Below the pieces are notes generated by a model. That model did no database searches, was not told the origin of the DNA, and saw only the letters and a program-made list of their open reading frames with translations. A program made the translations under genes and the position numbers. From the NCBI GenBank assembly GCA_905479535.1, contig CAJQMW010000103.1:1-7778 (forward strand): a stretch of DNA of 7,778 nt, given 5' to 3'. Below, one piece after another: positions 1-5,561 of the stretch; positions within the stretch are counted from its first letter, which is position 1; each line of letters begins with the position of its first letter. This stretch comes from an uncultured Maribacter sp. (GTDB lineage: Bacteria; Bacteroidota; Bacteroidia; Flavobacteriales; Flavobacteriaceae).

Positions 1-780
1 TGTATTGCCAGAGGACGTGGTCATACCGCCTTGTCGCTCTTTTTGAGACCCCAAATAGAAAACGTCACTGCCTTCGGGCTGATAGTAGTTTAATTGAATG
101 TCCATGTCTTTAGAGACATTCTCCGCTACCTGCTTCAATAACGCCCCAAATTTGCCCATTTTGTCTATTTGCTCAGCTTCCTTGGAGTTCGTTTTCTTCC
201 AAATTACGTCTCCGGAAGCTGCGTTGATTTTGTAATTATTGAACAAGGTTACGATAAGCAGTTCTTGATTGTCAAGTTCATTGGCAGCAACGATACGTCC
301 GAATTTTTCATTCATCGACCACGACAAACTCGCATCTGACATTTTTACGGAAACCATCAACGGTTCTCCATTGTAATCTGTTCCGGAAACAAGAATTGCA
401 TCCGAGTTGTACAATAAATGATAGCTAGCAACCTGTTGAAGCCCGGCATTTTTAGAATTAAATACTTCGTTGCCGCTAAACTGATCGATGAGATGTAAGC
501 TGTTGTCCGTGGTCACAGAAAAAAACGGACTGTTGGGCAATTCTTCAAAAGCTTGTCTATCTAAATTACCGAGCATTGGATCGCTCCAAGCAATTTTACC
601 CGTTTCAGTATCTATCCTAATCAATCCGTCTTTTGAGTTTACTACGAGATTCCCCAATGCGGTCACCTCCTGCCATAAAATATCGGTGGGTAATTGCTTG
701 TTCCATTTGACCTCTACTTGGGCAAAATTTATAAATGGTGTCAATACTGCTACTAGAAGAAAAGTCTTTAAGGATTTCAT
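1..780 (-). CDS. Exported PQQ-type beta-propeller repeat protein (N-terminal part, runs off window)
   Basis: The frame is open from the ATG at 780 to the window edge, giving 260 residues and no stop, so the C-terminus is missing. Residues 1-20 form a signal peptide (basic MKSLK, hydrophobic core, likely cleavage after INFA, before Q21), so the product should be exported. The mature part shows four blades of the PQQ/BamB-like pattern, a beta strand followed by a [ND]xxTG-like turn and an aromatic: LIRIDTETGKIAW (53-65), LHLIDQFSGNEVF (95-107), MVSVKMSDASLSW (142-154) and NYKINAASGDVIW (182-194). Such propellers bind ligands or act as protein scaffolds, and no enzyme residues are evident. There is no lipobox cysteine, so it is not an obvious lipoprotein like BamB. 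The leader is A/T-rich without a Shine-Dalgarno. The exact function is unknown. Confidence 0.85.
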   Translation of the reverse strand, partial: MKSLKTFLLVAVLTPFINFAQVEVKWNKQLPTDILWQEVTALGNLVVNSKDGLIRIDTETGKIAWSDPMLGNLDRQAFEELPNSPFFSVTTDNSLHLIDQFSGNEVFNSKNAGLQQVASYHLLYNSDAILVSGTDYNGEPLMVSVKMSDASLSWSMNEKFGRIVAANELDNQELLIVTLFNNYKINAASGDVIWKKTNSKEAEQIDKMGKFGALLKQVAENVSKDMDIQLNYYQPEGSDVFYLGSQKERQGGMTTSSGNT

Positions 781-885
781 AAGTTTAATTTAAGTCTACT
801 TACAACGCAACTGTTCCTTGCATATTATATCCTATGGATTGGTTTACAGTTTCATAAGAGATGATTTCACTTATTTATAGGAGTC

Positions 886-947
886 GGGCAACCAGTTTAG
901 GAATATTAAATCCCGTATTGGTATTGAAGGACTAAATCTGGTTGGCC
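886..947. repeat. Imperfect inverted repeat, 31-base loop
   Basis: CAACCAG (889-895) followed by TTTAG (896-900) pairs with CTAAA (932-936) and CTGGTTG (938-944). That gives 12 base pairs with one bulged T at 937. After a G/G mismatch, two more pairs follow (886-887 with 946-947). No T-run follows on either strand, so it does not look like an intrinsic terminator. It lies in the probable leader of the beta-propeller gene. Confidence 0.5.
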
Positions 948-1070
948 GGATCACAGAGGAAAATTAGATTATAAGCTACATCCTAAATTAAGATAGGGCC
1001 TGAAAATTTTTTAAAATAATTCATGAGGCATTACAAATTAATTACCGCTTCGCTCCTATCACTCCTTAGA

Positions 1071-1106
1071 CAAACTTAGGGGTTAGCAACAACCAGAAAT
1101 GACAAA
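1071..1106 (-). promoter_or_regulatory. Candidate Bacteroidota promoter upstream of the beta-propeller gene
   Basis: On the minus strand the sequence TAAGTTTG (1078 to 1071) matches the TAnnTTTG -7 box exactly. A TTTTG lies 24 bases further upstream, slightly longer than the usual -33 spacing. If used, it would give the beta-propeller gene a leader of almost 290 bases containing the inverted repeat at 886-947. Confidence 0.35.
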
Positions 1107-1144
1107 ATAATAAGTACAATTTTTTGGGAATTATATAAAGTCGC

Positions 1145-1741
1145 TTAAAATGAAACAGCAAGTTGTTGTGGCTTGGAAAGTTGGAAGTTATGTTCCCAGT
1201 CCCAGGTCCTATATTTTAATCTTGAAACGAGGGTAAGGTGGTTAACGTCAATCTGACCTGAATAATTATTATTTAGAAAATATTGTAAACTTTCGTAAAG
1301 CATTTTCTTTCCCGTAGTTTGGGAAATAGTCATATGTGCATTCTTTGAAATATAAAAGGACTTTAGCTTTCTTTTGAGTTGATTCTCATATAAAAATTTC
1401 ACCTCTTGTTGTATAGTTTGAAGGGCTTCACTATTAGCGATGTTTAAATGCAATGTTTTTGAATCTTCAAACACGCCAAATCCATCTATCTTCAACTTAA
1501 AAGGCTTATTCTTTGCCAATTGCTTGAAAACCTTTAGGACCAGGTCCTCATATTTAGAGTTCATTCTAAAGGCTGCAATGGTGATATGTGGCCTAGAACC
1601 AGATAGTGGCTGCTTTCCGTAGAGGTTAACGAATTCCTTTTTAAAGGTGTCTACCTGTCTGCATACTACCTCAGAAGGGATGATACGTAGATTGTAAATC
1701 TTTATCTTGGAATTAAAGATGGGAAGACGGAGTTGTTTCAT
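1145..1741 (-). CDS. 2H phosphoesterase superfamily protein (2'-5' RNA ligase-like)
   Basis: This 198-residue soluble protein carries the two HxTx motifs that define the 2H phosphoesterase fold: H52-I-T54-I (in PHITIAAF) and H136-M-T138-I (in AHMTISQTTG). They are 84 residues apart, in the two symmetrical lobes. The family (LigT/ThpR, cyclic phosphodiesterases and relatives) opens 2',3'-cyclic phosphates or joins or cleaves 2'-5' linkages in RNA or nucleotides. The four histidine and threonine residues present are those expected to act. The length is normal for LigT relatives. No signal peptide or membrane segment is seen, so it should be cytoplasmic. The start is the ATG at 1741, and the Bacteroidota-typical leader lacks a Shine-Dalgarno. 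It lies 126 bases downstream of fabD on the same strand and may be transcribed alone or by read-through. The substrate cannot be told from sequence. Confidence 0.85.
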   Translation of the reverse strand: MKQLRLPIFNSKIKIYNLRIIPSEVVCRQVDTFKKEFVNLYGKQPLSGSRPHITIAAFRMNSKYEDLVLKVFKQLAKNKPFKLKIDGFGVFEDSKTLHLNIANSEALQTIQQEVKFLYENQLKRKLKSFYISKNAHMTISQTTGKKMLYESLQYFLNNNYSGQIDVNHLTLVSRLKYRTWDWEHNFQLSKPQQLAVSF

Positions 1742-1760
1742 CCAGCGAGTATTAACATTT

Positions 1761-1792
1761 AGAAGTTATGAATAATCTACATCTGTTCCAAG
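1761..1792 (-). promoter_or_regulatory. Weak candidate promoter for the 2H phosphoesterase gene
   Basis: On the minus strand, CTTG (1792-1789) is followed after 20 bases by TAACTTCT (1768-1761), a partial match to TTTG-N19-21-TAnnTTTG. The position, just upstream of the ATG at 1741, is sensible, but the match is imperfect. Confidence 0.25.
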
Positions 1793-1867
1793 TAAAATTT
1801 GAACCAAAAAAAGTCCTATGATTCCGACGTCAACGCCCTTTTTAGTTTAAATTAGTCTTCAACCGGT

Positions 1868-2743
1868 TTAAGAAACCCCGTGTGTTTTAACATTTTTATC
1901 GATTTGACGAACAAGTCCTCTTAGAAAATTCCCTGGCCTAACTTCCGTAAAGTTTGTTGCGCCATCCTCTATCATATGAAGCATGGTATGCCTCCACATA
2001 ACGGGATTGGTCAATTGGGCTATCAGGTTCTTTTTGATGATTTCCACATCCTGACTAGGGCGACCCGCAATATTCTGGTAGACGGGACATATAGGTTTTT
2101 TAAATGTGGTCTCGGTTACAGCTGCCCTGAATTCTTCAACAATAGGTTCCATAAATGGAGAATGGAATGCACCACTTACGGCTAAATTGATCACTTGCTT
2201 GGCACCAGGTCTCAATTTATAGCAGACTTCTTTGAGTGCCTTTTCCTCGCCTGAAATTACGACCTGTTTTAGTGCATTGTAATTGGCGGGAACCACTACC
2301 CCATCTGTTTGATTGCAGATATTCTGAACAATCACGTCATATAAACCGACTACAACGGCCATTCCGGTATGTTGAACCTCACATACTTTTTGCATGGACG
2401 AAGCGCGCCGCGCAATAAGTTTCAAGGCCGATTCAAAATCAAGGGAGCCCGTAGCTGCCAATGCGGATATTTCGCCTAGCGAACGACCGGCCACCATGTC
2501 AGGATTAAAATTATCGCCGAGCGATTTCGCTAAGACGTAAGAACAAACAAAAATCGCGGGTTGTGCATATTTGGTTTGCTTTAAGGTAGCTGCAGTACCC
2601 CCAAACATAATATCAGTAAGGGAAAACCCCAATATTTCATTGGCATTATTGAAATAGTCTTGGGCTAAATCAGACTTTTCAAATAATTTTTTCCCCATTC
2701 CCGGAAATTGCGTTCCCTGGCCAGGGAATAAATATGCATTCAT
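1868..2743 (-). CDS. fabD: Malonyl CoA-acyl carrier protein transacylase (FabD family), with altered signature residues
   Basis: FabD moves malonyl from CoA to acyl carrier protein to start fatty-acid elongation in the cytoplasm. The 291-residue product has the family layout: FPGQG (6-10), the nucleophile elbow with Ser88, Arg113 in RASSMQ (the malonate-binding arginine position), ANYN (153-156), and catalytic His194 in SGAFHSP. Length is close to normal. Several near-invariant positions differ: GHSLGE is GRSLGE (Arg87), N-x-N-S-P-G-Q has become NYNALKQ (157-159), and EVGPG is EVRPG (Arg269). The segment before Ala181 (KLRPGAK) is one residue shorter than the usual KLxEAGAK. I chose the ATG at 2743. 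The frame runs back to a TTG at 2776, but that adds a non-homologous tail, and the TTG overlaps a likely -7 promoter box. The gene is divergent from the sigma factor gene. It may be a second, specialised or decaying copy. Confidence 0.85.
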   Translation of the reverse strand: MNAYLFPGQGTQFPGMGKKLFEKSDLAQDYFNNANEILGFSLTDIMFGGTAATLKQTKYAQPAIFVCSYVLAKSLGDNFNPDMVAGRSLGEISALAATGSLDFESALKLIARRASSMQKVCEVQHTGMAVVVGLYDVIVQNICNQTDGVVVPANYNALKQVVISGEEKALKEVCYKLRPGAKQVINLAVSGAFHSPFMEPIVEEFRAAVTETTFKKPICPVYQNIAGRPSQDVEIIKKNLIAQLTNPVMWRHTMLHMIEDGATNFTEVRPGNFLRGLVRQIDKNVKTHGVS

Positions 2744-2773
2744 AAAACTTTCATTTGTATCATTACTGGAATA

Positions 2774-2804
2774 CAAATTAGGCCTATATAAATAGAAAGA
2801 CCAA
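2774..2804 (-). promoter_or_regulatory. Candidate promoter for fabD
   Basis: On the minus strand, TTG (2804-2802) is separated by 21 bases from TAATTTG (2780-2774), close to the Bacteroidota -33/-7 pattern. Transcription would begin about 25-30 bases before the ATG at 2743. This supports that start over the in-frame TTG at 2776, which would lie inside the -7 box. Confidence 0.4.
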
Positions 2805-2930
2805 TAGGTAAGATAATCCGTTAAAATTTAAGTCCAATCGCACAGTGAGCTGTTTATTCTACTCAGAAAGGACCTTTTAGCTTAAAGAATTTCTCGTTTG
2901 ACGGAATTTGACACTTTTATACTAGAATTA

Positions 2931-2953
2931 TGGATTTTTACATAAAATATCCA
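2931..2953. repeat. Near-palindrome in the fabD/sigma intergenic region
   Basis: TGGATTTTTA (2931-2940) and TAAAATATCCA (2943-2953) are inverted copies around a 2-base centre, giving ten pairs with one bulged base. The element lies about 75 bases upstream of the sigma gene start. It could be an operator or an RNA hairpin in the sigma leader. No T-run follows, so a terminator is unlikely. Confidence 0.45.
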
Positions 2954-3029
2954 GAGAAATACCCTGTTTTATTAGGATTTCTGCAAAAAAATACTAGATT
3001 ATATAAGGAATATAAACTTTAAAAAATAT

Positions 3030-3890
3030 ATGAGGCAACTAAAGATTACGAAGCAAATTACAAACAGAGACACCAAATCATTAGAAAAATACTTTCAAGA
3101 AATATCGAAAATAGATTTAATTACCGCCGATGAGGAGGTGGAACTGGCCAGAAGAATTCGTGAAGGAGATCAAGTTGCCCTTAATAAATTAGTAAATGCG
3201 AACCTACGTTTCGTTGTTTCTACCGCTAAACAATACCAAGGGAGCGGTTTACGGCTTTCTGACCTTATCAACGAAGGAAATATTGGACTCGTTAAAGCTG
3301 CTAAACGTTTTGATGAAACCAGAGGATTTAAATTCATATCCTACGCGGTTTGGTGGATTAGACAATCCATTCTTCAAGCGATGTCCCAGCAATCTCGCAT
3401 GATACGTTTACCGTTGAACAAAATTGGAGAAATCAGTAAAATTAAAAAGGCTTACTCTTCTTTGGAACAAACCTATGAGCGTCCCCCTAGTGCAATTGAA
3501 ATTGCGAATGAACTTGATATGAGCAAAGCTCAAGTGAAGCTAGCCATGAAAAACTCAGGGAAGCATTTGTCCATGGACGCCCCTTTTGAGGATGGAGACT
3601 CATCGAACTTATACCATATAATACAGTCCAAAGATGCGGCTAGACCAGACGCAAAAATGATGCAAGATTCGCTCAGCACCGATATAAATCAGGCGTTGAA
3701 AACTCTTCCGGAAAGGGAGAGCGAAATTATTAAGCTCTACTATGGTCTAGGTGAAAGAAATCCAAAAAGCCTCAGTGAAATAGGTGAACTGTTTGATATT
3801 ACCAGGGAACGTGTACGCCAGATTAGGGAAAAAGCCATCCGAATCTTGAGAAAACGTTCGCACAATAAGGTATTACAGGCCTATTTATAG
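3030..3890 (+). CDS. rpoD: RNA polymerase sigma factor, RpoD/SigA-like (primary-type, probably a second copy)
   Basis: This 286-residue sigma-70 protein directs RNA polymerase to promoters. It has the short Bacteroidota architecture without region 1.1: region 1.2 (about 15-45), region 2 (about 48-120) with DLINEGNIGL (78-87) and the -10 recognition stretch RGFKFISYAVWWIRQ (98-112), region 3 (about 125-205) with RLPLNKIG and ERPPS, and region 4 (about 213-280) with TRERVRQIREKAIRIL (258-273) as the -35 helix-turn-helix. The opening MRQLKITKQ is the flavobacterial RpoD start. Against the housekeeping RpoD I remember, many positions differ: YHIIQSKDAARPD (195-207), TLPERE instead of TLTPRE (225-230), GERNPKS (241-247), and the ending HNKVLQAYL instead of a KILKTYLG-type ending. 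A paralogue is therefore likely, though not proven here. The start is ATG at 3030 after an A-rich leader, and a terminator follows directly. Confidence 0.9.
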   Translation: MRQLKITKQITNRDTKSLEKYFQEISKIDLITADEEVELARRIREGDQVALNKLVNANLRFVVSTAKQYQGSGLRLSDLINEGNIGLVKAAKRFDETRGFKFISYAVWWIRQSILQAMSQQSRMIRLPLNKIGEISKIKKAYSSLEQTYERPPSAIEIANELDMSKAQVKLAMKNSGKHLSMDAPFEDGDSSNLYHIIQSKDAARPDAKMMQDSLSTDINQALKTLPERESEIIKLYYGLGERNPKSLSEIGELFDITRERVRQIREKAIRILRKRSHNKVLQAYL

Positions 3891-3912
3891 GTAGCGGAAT
3901 GAAATATAGTAT

Positions 3913-3939
3913 AAAGCCGACGTCAAAGTCGGCTTTTTT
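3913..3939 (+). terminator. Intrinsic terminator of the sigma factor gene
   Basis: AAAGCCGAC (3913-3921) pairs perfectly with GTCGGCTTT (3928-3936) around the 6-base loop GTCAAA. A run of six T (3934-3939) overlaps the end of the stem. It lies 23 bases after the sigma stop codon. Confidence 0.92.
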
Positions 3940-4072
3940 AATTGTCCTATTTCATAGATTGCGTCGTGGATAGTTGTTCAAGATTTTCATGCTTTTAGTA
4001 GTAGGTACGACTTACAGGTGCTAATTTAGTATCGTTTTATTTGCAGTAAGCAAACCCCGTTCAAATGCATTT

Positions 4073-4420
4073 ATGAATACATTATCCTACCTGACCATTT
4101 TCTCAGGATTTTCCTTTTTATTTTTTGGTGCCGCTTGTTTTATAGCGAAGAAAATGAAGTTGGAATTTGAAAGATATGGCCTGGCATCCTATCGAAAGAC
4201 TGTTGGAGCACTTCAACTGTTAGGTGGAATAGGATTACTCGTCGGCATGGCCTCCTTCCCTATTTTACAACTATGGGCTGCCGCTGGTTTGTCTATATTA
4301 ATGCTATTGGGTTTTCTCGTACGCCTTAAAATCAAGGATACTTTTCTACTAGCAGCCCCTTCGCTAAGTTATGCAGTGTTGAACGCATATATATTTTATG
4401 GACTCCTCTCCTACTCCTAA
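4073..4420 (+). CDS. DoxX-like family membrane protein
   Basis: This is a 115-residue, four-helix inner-membrane protein with hydrophobic segments near 5-24, 43-62, 66-84 and 91-113. The features of the DoxX-like group are visible: FERYGL (32-37) after helix 1, YRKTVGALQLLGGIGLL (40-56) opening helix 2, and VRLKIKD (83-89) between helices 3 and 4, followed by P96 and LNAYIFY. DoxX-like proteins are small membrane proteins often linked to redox or thiol stress, but no reaction can be assigned here and no catalytic cysteine pair is present. The start is the ATG at 4073, and the leader lacks a Shine-Dalgarno. No clean TAnnTTTG promoter was seen in 3940-4072. The gene converges on a second DoxX-like gene, with 6 bases between stop codons. 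Confidence 0.8.
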   Translation: MNTLSYLTIFSGFSFLFFGAACFIAKKMKLEFERYGLASYRKTVGALQLLGGIGLLVGMASFPILQLWAAAGLSILMLLGFLVRLKIKDTFLLAAPSLSYAVLNAYIFYGLLSYS

Positions 4421-4426
4421 TTGCTT

Positions 4427-4795
4427 CTAGAAAATTGGAAAAGCGATATAGAGGCACATAATTAGAAACAAAAACGCCGGAAATGATTTTTTCAGTGGGT
4501 CTTTGATTTTTATGTGCATGGCTATGGAACCCAATAATAGGAATACAAGACCTAAGGCTGAAGGTTGACGAAGTTCTGGATACCAGATTGCTGCTAAAAG
4601 TCCAATGGCTAGTATGACTTTTAAGGTGCCAACAACATAACACATCCAAACAGGAAGGCCATATACCTTGAATTCTTCAATGATAGTGGTAGCGTCACCA
4701 CCTCGCCATTGTGTGGGCTTTTTATTCTGTATCAACCAAACATTAAGGATGCTGAGTCCCACTATGATCTGTAATGCAATGACGAAATAATTCAT
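4427..4795 (-). CDS. DoxX-like family membrane protein
   Basis: This 122-residue membrane protein has four predicted helices near 3-22, 50-70, 78-95 and 104-121. It shares the group pattern: IIEEFKVYGLP (38-48) before helix 2, VGTLKVILAIGLL (55-67), the basic MHIKIKD turn (93-99) between helices 3 and 4, then PLKKSFPAFLF. It resembles the convergent gene at 4073-4420 in fold and in the KIKD turn but is clearly a different subfamily. The start ATG at 4795 lies 32 bases after the stop of the CIA30-family gene on the same strand, so the two are probably one transcript. Function is unknown. DoxX-like relatives occur in oxidative or thiol stress contexts, which fits the redox genes further upstream. 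Confidence 0.82.
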   Translation of the reverse strand: MNYFVIALQIIVGLSILNVWLIQNKKPTQWRGGDATTIIEEFKVYGLPVWMCYVVGTLKVILAIGLLAAIWYPELRQPSALGLVFLLLGSIAMHIKIKDPLKKSFPAFLFLIMCLYIAFPIF

Positions 4796-4827
4796 GTTAG
4801 TCGTTTTAAGGTTTAAAAAATTATTTT

Positions 4828-5328
4828 CTATTCAAGATAGATTCTTTCGATTTCTAATTTAAAATTTTCTTTACGGTTGTCGCCAATCAAAAATGCAATT
4901 TCTGCCATGAATTTTCCCGGATAATTGGGTTTTTCCAAAGTATTACCCCTGAACATTGGAATAAAGTCATCAAAAGATAATTTTTTGATTTCCCACTTTC
5001 CAGAGGTACTAAAATTATTCACGTACGAATAGCGTTGGACTGTATTACTCTTTATGCGAAACTGGTACTTCTTTCCATCACCTCTTAACTTGATAACAAC
5101 GGAAGAAAATTGGGAAACATCCTTTTTATCCATTTCATAGCGAACGGATGAAAAACCACCATTATTTTCTGTGGTTACATATCCGCTAAAAACACCGTTA
5201 CCTTCTTGGTCCACCGTAAATTTTCCTTCGGATAAACCTCCCATAACGCCATCGTCTACAATGTACCATGAGGTATTGTTATCCTTTTTGTTAAAATTGT
5301 AAATCATTGATGAACGGTCTTGATTCAT
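4828..5328 (-). CDS. CIA30 family protein (NDUFAF1-like domain)
   Basis: This 166-residue protein has the CIA30 domain, a galactose-binding-like beta sandwich named after the mitochondrial complex I assembly factor NDUFAF1. Visible signatures are W21 followed by VDDGVMGGLS (24-33), GGFSSVR (57-63), LRGDGKKYQFRIK (81-93), FRG (126-128) and IAFLIGD (144-150), then KLEI near the end. In bacteria the role is unclear; binding of sugars or other ligands is inferred from the fold. The first ATG in frame is at 5328, but fourteen more in-frame codons (5370 to 5329) read TLIGIFALLFSFTF, a signal-peptide-like stretch with no ATG, GTG or TTG and a TAA just before. The exported form may therefore have lost its start or may use a rare one. 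Its ATG is taken at 5328 by default. It is probably co-transcribed with the DoxX gene downstream. Confidence 0.82.
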   Translation of the reverse strand: MNQDRSSMIYNFNKKDNNTSWYIVDDGVMGGLSEGKFTVDQEGNGVFSGYVTTENNGGFSSVRYEMDKKDVSQFSSVVIKLRGDGKKYQFRIKSNTVQRYSYVNNFSTSGKWEIKKLSFDDFIPMFRGNTLEKPNYPGKFMAEIAFLIGDNRKENFKLEIERIYLE

Positions 5329-5382
5329 AAAAGTAAAAGAAAATAATAGTGCAAAAATTCCTATAAGTGTTTAACTAATATA

Positions 5383-5390
5383 CAAAAGTA
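5383..5390 (-). promoter_or_regulatory. -7 promoter box upstream of the CIA30-DoxX pair
   Basis: TACTTTTG on the minus strand matches TAnnTTTG exactly. The -33 region is poor (no TTG at 17-23 bases upstream). Transcription would start near 5376-5379, about 50 bases before the ATG at 5328, so the signal-like codons at 5370-5329 would lie in the transcript. Confidence 0.45.
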
Positions 5391-5506
5391 TTAAACGTAA
5401 TTAACTCTAGCAGCTAAGAGAAAAGGAGTTTTAACGGGAATTTAGCTTTATCGATGTATAAAAAAATGTATTTGAAAGTATTCACATACGACTGAAAATG
5501 GTTTAC

Positions 5507-5540
5507 TTGAGATAAATGAATTAAGCAAGCCATTTATCAA
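5507..5540. repeat. Inverted repeat downstream of the redox operon
   Basis: GATAAATG (5511-5518) pairs with CATTTATC (5531-5538) around a 12-base loop, and flanking TTGA/AA bases can extend it with a bulge. It lies 21 bases past the stop of the reductase gene at 5562. It could end or stabilise that transcript, but no T-run follows directly. A run of seven T on the minus strand sits further on, at 5466-5460. Confidence 0.4.
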
Positions 5541-5561
5541 TTGTCAAACAAAAAGCATTTC

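Larger units (their letters stand above)
781..1144. other. 364-base intergenic region without a supported gene
   Basis: No convincing coding frame lies here. The stretch holds an imperfect inverted repeat (886-900 with 932-947), a -7-type promoter box on the minus strand (1071-1078), and otherwise A/T-rich sequence. Both flanking genes are on the minus strand, so it contains the 3' end of the 2H phosphoesterase transcript and the leader of the beta-propeller gene. No clear intrinsic terminator was found behind the 2H gene. Confidence 0.6.

Noticed and set aside
488..793. Plus-strand open frame of 101 codons
   Set aside because: It lies opposite the beta-propeller gene, and the minus-strand frame has a signal peptide and repeat motifs. 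This frame has no recognisable features.
829..839. Small palindrome ATCC-TAT-GGAT upstream of the beta-propeller gene
   Set aside because: Only four pairs, which is expected by chance.
1806..1845. Possible terminator behind fabD (A-run, GACGTC, T-run); it shares the 10-mer CCGACGTCAA with the sigma terminator at 3917-3926
   Set aside because: No real stem forms beyond 3-4 pairs, and a shared 10-mer in 7.8 kb can be chance.
2744..2776. N-terminal extension of FabD starting at TTG 2776
   Set aside because: The added 11 residues do not look like FabD, and the TTG falls inside a likely -7 promoter box. The ATG at 2743 gives the normal MxAYLFPGQG start.
2908..2923. TTGACA followed by TATACT upstream of the sigma gene, resembling a classic sigma-70 promoter
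   Set aside because: Only 4 bases separate the two hexamers instead of about 17, and Bacteroidota normally use a TTTG/TAnnTTTG pattern.
4332..4649. Minus-strand open frame of 105 codons across the DoxX gene junction
   Set aside because: It overlaps both DoxX-like genes in another frame and has a low-complexity, Ser/His-rich composition typical of a shadow frame.
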